This document shows positions 51,070 through 60,120 of a DNA stretch of 64,000 nt, piece by piece. Location: assembly GCF_009650435.1 (NCBI RefSeq), contig NZ_VVIP01000073.1, positions 23,981-87,980 of the forward strand, given 5' to 3'. A program made the position numbers and the translations under genes. How positions within the stretch are numbered: the first letter of the stretch is position 1; each line of letters starts with the position of its first letter. Origin of the DNA: Foetidibacter luteolus (lineage in GTDB: Bacteria > Bacteroidota > Bacteroidia > Chitinophagales > Chitinophagaceae). The notes beneath the pieces are model-generated. The model did not search any database. It saw nothing but the letters and a program-made list of their open reading frames with translations, and was not told the origin of the DNA.

Positions 51070-52977
51070 CTACCAACCAATCCCATAATCCTCACCGTGA
51101 TTGCTGGAGCCCCCCCAAAAACTACCATGTTTCCAGTCAAAGTAAATGGCATTAACCGGGCCGGAGGTACGATCATCGAAGCTGAGCGTATATCCCATTT
51201 TTCTTAATTCTTTGCGCACATAATCCGGGGTGTTATCGTTGAGCAGCAAATACCCCGGCCTTGGGTTACGGTCTGTTATTTTGGCGCCACCCAGCGACAG
51301 GTATAGCTGGTCTGAATTGATGTTGGGCGCTTCAACGGCTTCCTGAACAGTCATGCCAAATTCTACCATGTTTAAAAAAAACTGCAGCAGGTTTTGGTCC
51401 TGGGTATCGCCGCCCTGTACGGCAAAAGAAAGAAAGGGCTTTCCGTCTTTCATGGCAAGAGATGGTGTAAGTGTAACCCTGGGCCTTTTGCCGGGCTCTA
51501 CCACGTTAAATGGGTTTAATGCAGAGTCAAGCACAAAGCTTTGCATGCGCTGGCTCATGCCCACGCCCGTGTTGCCGGCAATGCAGGCAGGCAGCCATCC
51601 GCCGCTGGGCGTAATGGAAACAACCCAGCCATCTTTATCCGCCGCTTCTACGGATGTTGTGCCGCGCCAAAGCCTGTCGTGGTACAATTCCTCGTCCTGT
51701 TTAGAAGTAAAAAATGTCATACCTGTAGCGTCGTGCGAGGGCGTGGCGCCGCCGGATTTTTTTTGCCGGGATGTATCGGTTGTAAAACCTCTTTTGTTTA
51801 GCAGTTGCAGGTAAGGGTTTGTTTTACCTTCAAAAGGGTAGGGGTCTCCCGGGCCTGCGGATGCGTTGTTGCTTTCAAAGTTAATAGTAGCAGCCCTTTG
51901 CTTGGCGTAGGCCTTGCTAAGTAAACCGTTAATAGGCTCCTGTGGGGCAAAGTAAGGGTCGCCATAATAAAAGTCCCTGTCAGCAAATGACAGGTTCATG
52001 GCCTGGTACAAAGTATGTATGTAGCGGGCGGAGTTATAGCCCATGCTTTTAAGGTCAAAGTTTTCCAGTATATTCAATGCCTGCAGCATGGCCGGTCCCT
52101 GCGTCCATTGAGATAGTTTATAAACATCTATGCCCTTGTAATTAACTTTTAAAGGTTCCTCGGTTATTACCTTCCATTTGGCCAGGTCTTCCATGGTAAT
52201 AAGCCCGCCCTGCTCCTGGCAGCCTCTTACAAATTCATGGGCTATATCGCCCTTGTAAAAGCGGTCGTATGCAGCATAAATAGCTTCTTTCCGGTTTTTG
52301 TTTTTTCTCAACGCATCCTGTTCCGCATCCACCATTTTTTGCAGGGTGGCCAGCAAGTCTTTCTGCACAAAAATTTCACCCGCTTCAGGTGCTTCTCTTT
52401 TGCTGCCTTCATGCGGCAAAAACACTTTTTTTGAATAAGGCCATTCTTTTATCATTTTCTTACCTCTTTCCATGCTGTTGGCGGTTTGCGCTTCTATGGC
52501 ATAGCCTTCGGCCATTTCCATGGCAGGGGCCAATACTTCTTTCAGGCTCATGGTACCATATTCAGCCAGCATGGTGCAAAGCCCGCCCGGTGTGCCCGGT
52601 GTTACCGCCGCCAGCGGACCGTATTCAGGCGGAAAGCTGTATCCCTTTTCCTTAAAAAACCCGGGGGTAGCGCCTGTAGGTGCAACGCCCAACGCGTTAA
52701 TGGCTATTACCTTGCCTGTTTTAGGATTGTATATAAGGGCCTGTGTTTCGCCGCCCCAACTCAGCACATCCCACATGGTACAGGTAGCGGCCAGCATAGC
52801 GCAGGCCGCGTCAATGGCATTGCCGCCTTTTTCAAATATCATAGAGCCTGCAGTGGCCGCCAGGGGTTTGCCAGAAATAGCCATCCATTTTTTACCGTGC
52901 AACGGCGGTTTTTGCGTTTGTTGGGCCGTAGCGGCAAAACATAGAACGATTAGCAGTGTGGTTAAGCAGTTTTTCAT
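51070..52977 (-). CDS. ggt: Secreted gamma-glutamyltranspeptidase
   Basis: About 635 residues from the ATG at 52977, at the signal peptide (MKNCLTTLLIVLCFAATAQQ); the longer frame has no sensible N terminus. An N-terminal nucleophile hydrolase that cleaves itself at the catalytic Thr (T440 in 'RLWRGTTSVEAADKDG'). Other landmarks: 'GGNAIDAACAMLA', 'WDVLSWGGETQALIY', 'TPSGGWLPACIAG' and 'TLTPSLAMKDGKP'. It hydrolyses gamma-glutamyl bonds, for example of glutathione, in the periplasm. Length and spacing are normal. Preceded by repeats and followed by nothing co-directional, so it is likely monocistronic. Confidence 0.93.
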   Translation of the reverse strand: MKNCLTTLLIVLCFAATAQQTQKPPLHGKKWMAISGKPLAATAGSMIFEKGGNAIDAACAMLAATCTMWDVLSWGGETQALIYNPKTGKVIAINALGVAPTGATPGFFKEKGYSFPPEYGPLAAVTPGTPGGLCTMLAEYGTMSLKEVLAPAMEMAEGYAIEAQTANSMERGKKMIKEWPYSKKVFLPHEGSKREAPEAGEIFVQKDLLATLQKMVDAEQDALRKNKNRKEAIYAAYDRFYKGDIAHEFVRGCQEQGGLITMEDLAKWKVITEEPLKVNYKGIDVYKLSQWTQGPAMLQALNILENFDLKSMGYNSARYIHTLYQAMNLSFADRDFYYGDPYFAPQEPINGLLSKAYAKQRAATINFESNNASAGPGDPYPFEGKTNPYLQLLNKRGFTTDTSRQKKSGGATPSHDATGMTFFTSKQDEELYHDRLWRGTTSVEAADKDGWVVSITPSGGWLPACIAGNTGVGMSQRMQSFVLDSALNPFNVVEPGKRPRVTLTPSLAMKDGKPFLSFAVQGGDTQDQNLLQFFLNMVEFGMTVQEAVEAPNINSDQLYLSLGGAKITDRNPRPGYLLLNDNTPDYVRKELRKMGYTLSFDDRTSGPVNAIYFDWKHGSFWGGSSNHGEDYGIGW

Positions 52978-53055
52978 GGTATAAATATAAACCACATCAT
53001 TCTTTAGTTTATGTATTTGCGCTGCTGCGCAGCTTAAATCGGTAAAGAAGAATTT

Positions 53056-53126
53056 TTTGGAGGCCAGCGACAATGCTGCTATTGGGCTTTGGTTGTGTCA
53101 CTCACTTGTACTGCACCGCTATGGGC
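53056..53126 (+). repeat. Degenerate repeat related to family B
   Basis: GGTTGTGTCACTCACTTGTAC resembles the core of the copy at 58271. Only the middle third is recognisable. Confidence 0.45.
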
Positions 53127-53281
53127 GGCTACTTAACCCGCATCCCACAACATTGCGGATAGGTTTTTACACTATCCAGCAGTTGTCCTCCTTATGGTTA
53201 TTTCAGCCGGAACAGCGATACTTTTAACAAACACATTTGCTGCTGTACCAGTACCAGCTATATTTTCAATAAAAATTTTTC

Positions 53282-53307
53282 TACCTACCAATTGGTAGGT
53301 ATCTTTG
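53282..53307 (+). promoter_or_regulatory. TetR operator overlapping a TAnnTTTG promoter
   Basis: A perfect 20-bp palindrome TACCTACCAATTGGTAGGTA (53282-53301) directly abuts the -7-like box TATCTTTG (53300-53307), 7 bp before the tetR ATG at 53314. TetR repressors bind palindromes of this size, so autorepression is likely. Transcription would start at or next to the ATG, so the mRNA may have almost no leader. Confidence 0.8.
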
Positions 53308-53313
53308 CGCCCC

Positions 53314-53865
53314 ATGTCAACAAGGGAAGCCATTATACATATTGCTGACCAGCTGATAAGAGACAAAGGTTTTAACGCCTTTAGCTTTTATGATATATCC
53401 AAAGCATTGGGCATAAAGAATGCTTCCATACATTATTATTTTCCTACCAAAACCCGGCTGGGTGTATCTGTGGTTAAGGCACACCAGGCAGAAGCAGAAC
53501 GGCTTATGAGGGGAGTGGAAAACAGTGACCCTGTTACAAAACTTAACGCATTTCTTTCTATTTACACGCACACGAAGGCAGAAGGCAGGGTGTGCATTGT
53601 GGGCTCGCTGGCTACAGACCTGCACACGGTAGATGCGGAAATACAGGAAGAGTTGAAAAAATTTGTAAATAGTATCATTCATTGGGTTACGGGCATACTG
53701 GAAGAAGGAAAAAAGCAAAATATTTTTTTCTTTACCGTACCTGCCCGTACAAAGGCATTAATGGTTATTACCAATATGCTGGCCTCTGTTCAGCTAACGC
53801 GGTTAACCGGCGATAAAGATTTTACCGCCATCAAAAAAACAATATTAAAAGAACTTAAAGCATAA
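53314..53865 (+). CDS. TetR/AcrR-family transcriptional regulator
   Basis: 183 residues from the ATG at 53314. Helix-turn-helix 'NAFSFYDISKALGIKNASIH' with recognition-helix ending 'YYFPTKTRLG', followed by an all-helical ligand-binding domain. A palindromic operator lies in its own promoter. fabF begins 4 bp after its stop, so one mRNA must carry both and the ligand may be a fatty-acid or acyl compound (inference). Confidence 0.92.
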   Translation: MSTREAIIHIADQLIRDKGFNAFSFYDISKALGIKNASIHYYFPTKTRLGVSVVKAHQAEAERLMRGVENSDPVTKLNAFLSIYTHTKAEGRVCIVGSLATDLHTVDAEIQEELKKFVNSIIHWVTGILEEGKKQNIFFFTVPARTKALMVITNMLASVQLTRLTGDKDFTAIKKTILKELKA

Positions 53866-53868
53866 CAA

Positions 53869-55113
53869 ATGAAAAGAGTAGTTGTAACCGGTCTCGGCGC
53901 TTTAACGCCCATCGGCAATAACACAGAAGATTTCTGGAACGGCCTTGTTAACGGTGTAAGCGGTTCGGCGCCCATTACCAGGTTTGATACTTCGGCTTTT
54001 AAAACAAAATTTGCCTGCGAACTGAAGAACTTTGATCCGCTTAACTTCATTGACAAGTCCGAGGCCCGCCGCAACGACCTTTTTACACAGTATGCTTTAA
54101 TAGCGGTGGAAGAAGCCGTGAAGAATGCCGGTATTAATTTTGAAAGCCTTAACCGCAACCGTATCGGCGTAATATGGGGCTCTGGCAACGGCGGTATTAT
54201 TACGTTTGAAGAACAGGTAAAAGAATTTGTAAAGGGCGATGGTACCCCCCGTTTCAGCCCGTTCTTTATCCCTAAGATAATAGTGGATATTGCTTCTGGA
54301 ATAATTTCTATTAAATACGGCCTTAGGGGGGTAAACTTTACCACGGTTTCTGCCTGTGCTACATCCAATACAGCCATTATAGACGCGTTTAACTACATAA
54401 AGTGGGGTAAAGCCGATATGATTATTACCGGCGGTTCTGAGGCGCCGATAACCGCCAGTGCGGTGGGTGGCTTCAGCGCGGCAAAAGCACTTTCTACCAA
54501 TAACGAAAACCCGGCAGGTGCATCCAGGCCTTTTGATGTTAACAGGGATGGTTTTGTAATGGCCGAAGGCGCCGGCGCACTGGTACTGGAAAGCCTTGAC
54601 CATGCCCTTGCACGCAATGCAACCATTATAGGCGAAATAGCCGGCGGTGGCATGGCTGCGGATGCCTACCACATGACGGGCACCCACCCTGAAGGAGAAG
54701 GCGCCTACCTGGGCATGATGGAAGCCATTGCGGATGCCGGCATCCAACCTTCTGATATTGACTACCTTAATGCCCATGCTACCTCTACACCTTTAGGCGA
54801 TAACAGTGAACTGAGGGCCGCTGAAAGGGTTTTTGGTGCTGCCCCGCAACTGCACATTAGCGCTACCAAATCTATGACAGGCCACTTGCTGGGCGCTGCA
54901 GGCGCGGTTGAAGCTATCGCTTGCATTAAAGCCATTGAGCAGGGCATTATACCGCCTACTATTAATACCACCCAGGCTGAGCCTGATTATGCACACAAGT
55001 TTAACCTTACACTGGGCCAGGCAGTTAAGAAAGAAGTGAACTATGCCATGAGCAACACGTTTGGCTTTGGCGGGCATATTGCTACGGCGGTATTTAAAAA
55101 GTATTGGCCGTAA
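53869..55113 (+). CDS. fabF: Beta-ketoacyl-ACP synthase II
   Basis: 414 residues, the usual FabF length. Thiolase-fold condensing enzyme with Cys-His-His: C163 in 'TVSACATSNTA', His in 'LNAHATSTPLGD' and His in 'KSMTGHLLGAAG'. It extends acyl chains by condensing malonyl-ACP with acyl-ACP in the cytoplasm. A fabF copy behind a TetR gene, away from acpP and other fab genes, suggests a regulated or specialised paralogue rather than the housekeeping one. Confidence 0.93.
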   Translation: MKRVVVTGLGALTPIGNNTEDFWNGLVNGVSGSAPITRFDTSAFKTKFACELKNFDPLNFIDKSEARRNDLFTQYALIAVEEAVKNAGINFESLNRNRIGVIWGSGNGGIITFEEQVKEFVKGDGTPRFSPFFIPKIIVDIASGIISIKYGLRGVNFTTVSACATSNTAIIDAFNYIKWGKADMIITGGSEAPITASAVGGFSAAKALSTNNENPAGASRPFDVNRDGFVMAEGAGALVLESLDHALARNATIIGEIAGGGMAADAYHMTGTHPEGEGAYLGMMEAIADAGIQPSDIDYLNAHATSTPLGDNSELRAAERVFGAAPQLHISATKSMTGHLLGAAGAVEAIACIKAIEQGIIPPTINTTQAEPDYAHKFNLTLGQAVKKEVNYAMSNTFGFGGHIATAVFKKYWP

Positions 55114-55195
55114 GCAATGGTTAGGTACCGGTTGCAGTTATAGGTTGCCAGACTGTTGAATTGCAAGTTGATATAAGTAAAATGGAACGCTTATA

Positions 55196-55222
55196 AAAAA
55201 GCAGGCGCAATACCTGCTTTTT
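55196..55222. terminator. Intrinsic terminator after fabF
   Basis: AAAAAGCAGG-CGCAATA-CCTGCTTTTT, about 80 bp after the fabF stop. A- and T-runs flank the stem on both sides. Confidence 0.85.
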
Positions 55223-55276
55223 GCTGCCCGACATCCTCTTTATCTAAATTCCATTTCCTGTTCAATATGCAATCCC

Positions 55277-55284
55277 TACATTTG
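55277..55284 (+). promoter_or_regulatory. -7 box of the DUF3467 gene
   Basis: TACATTTG matches the Bacteroidota TAnnTTTG consensus and sits 15 bp before the ATG at 55300. Confidence 0.6.
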
Positions 55285-55299
55285 CCCAAAACGTTTTTT

Positions 55300-55611
55300 A
55301 TGGCAGAACAACAACAGAACAGCCAGTTGAATATTGAAATTAGTGAGGAAACCGCTGAAGGTACTTATGCCAACCTTGCCATTATTACCCACAGCCACGC
55401 CGAGTTTGTTATTGATTTTGTGAATGTGATGCCCGGCACACCCAAGAGTAAAGTAAAATCAAGAATTATATTTACGCCCATGCATGCCAAGCGCTTTATG
55501 AAAGCACTGGAAGAAAATATTGACCGCTACGAGCAACTGAACGGTAAAATACAGGACCTTGAACAGGTTGAATTCCCTCTTAATTTCGGCGGGCCCACAG
55601 CACAGGCTTAA
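55300..55611 (+). CDS. DUF3467 domain-containing protein
   Basis: About 103 residues from the ATG at 55300, directly behind a TACATTTG box; the longer frame from 55267 would include that promoter. 'SEETAEGTYANLAIITHSHA', 'EFVIDFVNVMPGTPKSKVKS', 'RIIFTPMHAKRFMKALEENI'. A small soluble protein found in many bacteria with unknown function. Monocistronic. Confidence 0.88.
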   Translation: MAEQQQNSQLNIEISEETAEGTYANLAIITHSHAEFVIDFVNVMPGTPKSKVKSRIIFTPMHAKRFMKALEENIDRYEQLNGKIQDLEQVEFPLNFGGPTAQA

Positions 55612-55679
55612 ACAGTTTAATATTGGTATGTTTAGTGTTTAATGTGGAACGTAGCGGTAAAATGCCCTGCCCGGGTCTG

Positions 55680-55756
55680 AAAAGCCGCCCAATGAACTGA
55701 ACGATGAACGGATTGCGACGCAACGATGATGCTATGAAATGCGATAGCTGGTATCA
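55680..55756. repeat. Degenerate repeat related to family B
   Basis: CGCCCAATGAACTGAACGATGA, TTGCGACGCAACGATGATGC, GATAGCTGGTATC: the same sub-family as at 26662. It is followed at 55775-55812 by three direct copies of a short ATGGAACAA-type unit. Confidence 0.6.
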
Positions 55757-55821
55757 AAAAAAAGCTATGGTATTCTATGGAACAAACATGGAACAATCAA
55801 ACATGGAACAACCACACCTTT

Positions 55822-58170
55822 TTAATCCAGGCTAATGCCCACACGTATGGCTTTAAGGCCGGCTACGCCCTGCAGGTCTTCCAGGTCAAGGTGCTCCACA
55901 TCATCCAGCAGGTAGCCGCCGTTTTGCAGGTACTGAATGTATTTAAGGTATTCATCCGCGTCTTTCTGGTTAAAATATACCAGGGCTATTTTGCCAGGCT
56001 GCGTAAGGCGTTCGTTGGTGTTTTTAATGTGTACTTTGTCAATGCGTTTTTTAATTACCTCGTAGCGAATGTTATAAGCGCCTTCCACATCAAAACGTCT
56101 TTCATCATTTCGGAAGCTGATGTCAATGGTATTGGTGTGCACCAGTATTAACTGCGTGGTGTGCAGTTCTTTTTCCATTTTAGGCAACAATGTATGCGCC
56201 AGACGGGCAATTTCACTCATGGATGCTACCTGCCACAGCCGCAGGTTTTTAAGGTACAGCGGGTTGAATACTTTTTGCGGGGCAATGGACTGGCCTACGT
56301 AAATATCGTATTCAATACCATCGCTCCTGAATTTTTCAAAATAAGTGGGGTAGGTTTTTTGCAATTCGTCACGCTGTGTTTCCAGGAAATTGCTTACAGA
56401 AGTATTGATCAGCTGTATGGAGGCTTCCAGTTGGCGGCGGTTTTCAAACACAATGCCGGTTTGCGGGTCGCTTTCTGCAAAATAATGGTCAACCGTTTCA
56501 ACAGCTTCAGGAAAGTTATCCCTGAAATAGCTGAGAAAAGGCTTAATGTCGTTTTCCAAAAAATCAGCCAGTCTTACTTCATCATCTGTGGTAAGAAAAT
56601 CACGGGTACGCTCCATCCATTTTTTACACTTATAAATGGTTTCATCCAGCAGGCCCAGCTTAATATTTTTCTTCAGGTCATCCAGTGTATTCATCAGCAG
56701 CATAAAATGCTGGTGCATATCTTTTTGCAGTGAAATATTGCGCTCTACAGATGAGTTGCGTATATCAATTGCGCCATACAGCGGGTACACTTCTTTAAAA
56801 TAAATGTTCTTTACCTCGTCTTTTTTACCGGGGGCAGTATTCTTTAAATACTCCCAGGCCACTTCGTTAAACTTCCATTCAACCGCGGGTTGAAGGGAAG
56901 TGAATTTCTCTTTGATAACCGTTTGCAGGCTGGCTTCAAAAGCATCTACCCGCTGCTTTAAAATTTGCGCCAGCAGCGGCAGTATGTTATCAATTTTGCT
57001 GATCATTTTTTCGTTCAGCACATTCTTATGCAGCGTGGCCATTTCCAGTACGCCCATTAGCTGGTTATTCCAGAAAAGGGGTATGATCATAAAACCATTG
57101 TAACCGTTTTGAAACAGCGCCCCCAGGAACGGGTATTTTTCAAGCACACTGCTCGAAATATCCGGCACATAGAACGGCCTTGTTTTTTTGGCGTAGTTCT
57201 GGGCCATGTCAGAATAGCTGCTCTCAGAACAATTTGCTTTGGTGCACGACTGAACAAATATGCTGGTACGGCTGCTTTCGCTGTCCAGCACATAGCGATC
57301 GTTTACCTTTAAAAAAGGAAGCAGGCCTATATCAATATCCTTGTGCTGCATCAGTGTTCTTATAGCCGTTTGAATATTGTCGAAATATTCGTCGTTATAA
57401 GGACTTGCGTTAATGATGGCGTTCTTGATGATTTCGGTAGTGTAGTGCGCCGTAATATCCGTAAGGCCGGCAATGGCAAAACCTTCAAAAGAAAAATTGG
57501 CCAGCGGCAACTTTTCCTGCAGTATATCAAGGTCTTTATCGGTAAAGCTAAGCTCAGAAATTAAAGCGGGTATATCCAGGTCGGGCAGGCGGCCCTTTAC
57601 TTTTACCTCAATAAACCTGGGGTCAACGGTAAGTTTAAAATAGCGGTTAAGATTGGTTTCGGGGTCGTGCATTACATGCACCATTTCGCCTGAAAAATTT
57701 GTTTTTACATGGTACAGTTTTTCCGCAATAAGGGTATATATCCAGGAGAGCCTGAAAACGGCCGCCTTGTCAGATGTAATGTTTTTTGTTGGCTTAAACT
57801 CGTTGGTAACGGGGTCAAAGCAAAGTTTGTAAAATGCCTCGGTGCAATAGAATATAGTGGGCGAAAGTGGTTCGCTCAACGCAAACATGCTTTCGTCATC
57901 TTCATGTATCAGCGGAAAAACGGTGTCTTCAATAAGCGGAATAACATCGTTGTATTGCGCAAAATTGTTCAGGTAAACCTCGCCGCGCAGTAGTTCCGGG
58001 TGGCGCTCAAACCTTCTGAGTATAAAGCGGTACAAGGTGGCACGTATATCCCGCTCATCCACAATTTTGTGCCGTAAATAATTGATATAAGGAAGAAAGG
58101 AAAGTTTTGTTTCCACAATCCGGAAGCTTTCCGGAAGCGACTCTTTTTTATGTAACAGTCCGATACGCAT
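55822..58170 (-). CDS. Large GAF-domain protein of unknown function
   Basis: 782 residues, ATG at 58170, with no signal peptide or membrane segment, so cytosolic. A GAF-like domain is recognisable around residues 275-420 ('KKTRPFYVPDISSSVLEKYP', 'GYNGFMIIPLFWNNQLMGVL'). The N-terminal ~250 residues and C-terminal ~350 are strongly charged and helical, with a segment 'YDIYVGQSIAPQKVFNPLYL'. No catalytic signalling domain (kinase, cyclase, GGDEF) is present. It probably senses a small ligand or redox state, but the output is not visible. Confidence 0.8.
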   Translation of the reverse strand: MRIGLLHKKESLPESFRIVETKLSFLPYINYLRHKIVDERDIRATLYRFILRRFERHPELLRGEVYLNNFAQYNDVIPLIEDTVFPLIHEDDESMFALSEPLSPTIFYCTEAFYKLCFDPVTNEFKPTKNITSDKAAVFRLSWIYTLIAEKLYHVKTNFSGEMVHVMHDPETNLNRYFKLTVDPRFIEVKVKGRLPDLDIPALISELSFTDKDLDILQEKLPLANFSFEGFAIAGLTDITAHYTTEIIKNAIINASPYNDEYFDNIQTAIRTLMQHKDIDIGLLPFLKVNDRYVLDSESSRTSIFVQSCTKANCSESSYSDMAQNYAKKTRPFYVPDISSSVLEKYPFLGALFQNGYNGFMIIPLFWNNQLMGVLEMATLHKNVLNEKMISKIDNILPLLAQILKQRVDAFEASLQTVIKEKFTSLQPAVEWKFNEVAWEYLKNTAPGKKDEVKNIYFKEVYPLYGAIDIRNSSVERNISLQKDMHQHFMLLMNTLDDLKKNIKLGLLDETIYKCKKWMERTRDFLTTDDEVRLADFLENDIKPFLSYFRDNFPEAVETVDHYFAESDPQTGIVFENRRQLEASIQLINTSVSNFLETQRDELQKTYPTYFEKFRSDGIEYDIYVGQSIAPQKVFNPLYLKNLRLWQVASMSEIARLAHTLLPKMEKELHTTQLILVHTNTIDISFRNDERRFDVEGAYNIRYEVIKKRIDKVHIKNTNERLTQPGKIALVYFNQKDADEYLKYIQYLQNGGYLLDDVEHLDLEDLQGVAGLKAIRVGISLD

Positions 58171-58270
58171 AACTCAACAAATCTGTGCGCAAAATTAACA
58201 ATATTGCGCAATGCCGTGCTAACCTAAAATGAGGAGCGGTTTTGCCGCCCCCCGGGGCCGGATGGACAAG

Positions 58271-58367
58271 ATTTTATGGTGGCCGGCAGAGGAATTACTA
58301 TGAGGCGTCCCTTGTGTCACTCACTTGTACGGTTGGATACGCTATGCAGCTTTGCCCGCGGGGTAGG
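58271..58367 (+). repeat. Interspersed repeat family B, full copy
   Basis: GATTTTATGGTGGCCGGCAG, CCCTTGTGTCACTCACTTG, GGTTGGATACGCTATGCAGC, TTGCCCGCGGGGTAGGG. Confidence 0.85.
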
Positions 58368-58376
58368 GGGTGTGCT

Positions 58377-58697
58377 TTATCTACCGGTTATCTTTTCCGC
58401 AAAAGCTATAATATGGCCATCCGGGTCGGCAAAATAACATGCTTTGTCGCCCCAATCCCGGTTGGCAACGGGGCTTACCAGTGTAGCCCCTGCCTGTAAG
58501 GCGTTATCAAATTCAAGCTGTATGTTTTCTACGTAGAAGTATAGTTCGCAGCGGGGTATTCCACGGCCTTCGTCCGGGTGTGGTGTTGTACCTGCCAGAA
58601 TTTTGGCAATACCCTCAGTAGGCATTAATCCTAATTTGGCATGTTCAGAAAGCCTGAATTCAGTCATGCCCGGCACGTTTAACTCACCATTCACCAT
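58377..58697 (-). pseudogene. VOC (glyoxalase-like) protein with 5' end replaced by repeat DNA
   Basis: The ORF encodes about 106 residues. Its last ~95 match the second half of a VOC domain ('MTEFRLSEHAKLGLMPTEGI', 'GIPRCELYFYVENIQLEFDN', 'DWGDKACYFADPDGHIIAF'). The first beta-alpha-beta module that VOC proteins need (about 35-40 residues before 'MTEF') is missing. In its place is the in-frame repeat-derived start 'MVNGELNVPG', from GTGAATGGTGAG units that continue to 58747. A single half-module cannot form the paired metal site, so the gene is probably dead. Confidence 0.7.
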
Positions 58698-58747
58698 TCA
58701 CCACTCACTACTCCCCACTCACCATTCACTACTCACCACTCACCCTC
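58684..58747 (-). repeat. Heptamer-type GTGAATGGTGAGTGG repeat
   Basis: TCACCATTCACCACTCAC units with about 7-bp periodicity. The same units on the other strand begin the arrays at 60121 and 63405. Confidence 0.85.
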
Positions 58748-60016
58748 TCACATCACCCACGGCTCACGCATTGGTTTAAATACAAGCGCATTGGCAGCGG
58801 CGTCGTCAACAAACTCCTGCTTTACAGGATCAAACTTCAGGTTGCGGCCCAGTGTAAGGGCTACTTTACCCATGTTCACCAGTGTGCAGGAGCGGTGCCC
58901 GTTTTCTTCGTTCAAAGCGAACTTTTTGCGGTTCTTTACGGCGTCCACAAAATCCGTTACCTGCGGCAGCGGGTCGGGAAATTCGGCCAGCTTCTTCTGC
59001 AGGTCTGGTATGTCTGATTTAAAGCCGGGGTACAGTTTGCCCTTCGGTCCTTCTATATAAGCCGCAGTGGTAAGCGAGGCATCGCCATCAAGTACAATCT
59101 GGCAGCCGTCATCGTAGGTGTAGGTAATGCGGCGCCAGGTGCCCACCGCATCGGGGTGCTGTTCCGGTGCATCTATCTCTACTGATACCGGGCTGGTATT
59201 GTCCTTGCCTAAAAAGTATTGGATGGGGTCTATATAGTGCTGGCCCATATCACCCAGGCCACCGCCGTCATAGTCCCAGTAGCCGCGGAAAGTTTGGTGT
59301 ACCCTGTGCGGGTGGTAAGGCTTGTATGGCGCAGGGCCCAGCCACATATCATAATCCAGTTCGGCAGGTATGGTTTCTGGCGTAAGGTTGGTTTTGCCTA
59401 CCCAGTAAAATTTCCAGTCGAAACCCGTGTGTTTGCTAACGGTAACCTTCAGGGGCCAACCCAGCAGGCCGCTCTCCACCAGCTTTTTAATGGGCTTAAC
59501 AGTAGTGCCCATGCCATAGAAATTATCTTCGAACCTGAACCAGGTGTTCAGCCGGAAAATGCGGCCATGTTGCTGCACGGCTTCCACCAAACGTTTGCCC
59601 TCGCCAATGGTAGCGGTCATTGGTTTTTCGCACCAGATGTCCTTACCGGCCCTCGCCGCGTCGGCGGCAATAATGCCATGCCAGTGCGGTGGGGTGGCAA
59701 CGTGTACAATATCTACTTCCGGTAGCTGGATCACTTCCCGGTAATCACTAAAGGTTTTGATGCCTTTGCCGCCGGCCTGTTCAAGGCCTAGTTGCAGGTG
59801 CTTTTTGTCCACATCGCAAAGTGCCACCACCCGGGTGCCGGCATAGCCAAAATGCCCGCGGCCCATAGAGCCGGTGCCTATAACGGCCTTGGTCAGTTGG
59901 TCGCTGGGCGCCAGGTAGCCCCGGCCCAGCACATGCCTGGGCACAATGCTGAATGCCGCGATCGTTCCTAATGAGTTGCGGAGAAATTTTCTGCGAGACA
60001 GGTGTTTTGCATTCAT
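58748..60016 (-). CDS. Tat-exported Gfo/Idh/MocA family oxidoreductase
   Basis: 422 residues. A twin-arginine signal 'LSRRKFLRNSLGTIAAFS' leads into a Rossmann domain ('KAVIGTGSMGRGHFGYAG', 'RVVALCDVDKKHLQLGLEQ', 'VDIVHVATPPHWHG') with the family's 'WCEKPMT' lysine-proline motif. The C-terminal alpha/beta domain has 'GGGLGDMGQHYIDPIQYFLG' and the catalytic His region. NAD(P)-dependent, folded in the cytoplasm and exported through Tat to the periplasm, where it probably acts on a sugar or inositol derivative. Its stop codon is next to the heptamer repeat that truncates the VOC gene. Confidence 0.92.
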   Translation of the reverse strand: MNAKHLSRRKFLRNSLGTIAAFSIVPRHVLGRGYLAPSDQLTKAVIGTGSMGRGHFGYAGTRVVALCDVDKKHLQLGLEQAGGKGIKTFSDYREVIQLPEVDIVHVATPPHWHGIIAADAARAGKDIWCEKPMTATIGEGKRLVEAVQQHGRIFRLNTWFRFEDNFYGMGTTVKPIKKLVESGLLGWPLKVTVSKHTGFDWKFYWVGKTNLTPETIPAELDYDMWLGPAPYKPYHPHRVHQTFRGYWDYDGGGLGDMGQHYIDPIQYFLGKDNTSPVSVEIDAPEQHPDAVGTWRRITYTYDDGCQIVLDGDASLTTAAYIEGPKGKLYPGFKSDIPDLQKKLAEFPDPLPQVTDFVDAVKNRKKFALNEENGHRSCTLVNMGKVALTLGRNLKFDPVKQEFVDDAAANALVFKPMREPWVM

Positions 60017-60120
60017 CGGAGGTAGTTTAGTGAGCAGTGTTTTTATAAGCCGATGAAATTACAGGTATGGTTTGGTTTATGGTGGCAGTATATTGGCTTT
60101 TTTTTCAATAATTATAACAG

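Noticed and set aside
55775..55812. Short ATGGAACAA direct repeats
   Set aside because: Only about three copies; probably slippage next to a repeat, not a functional site.
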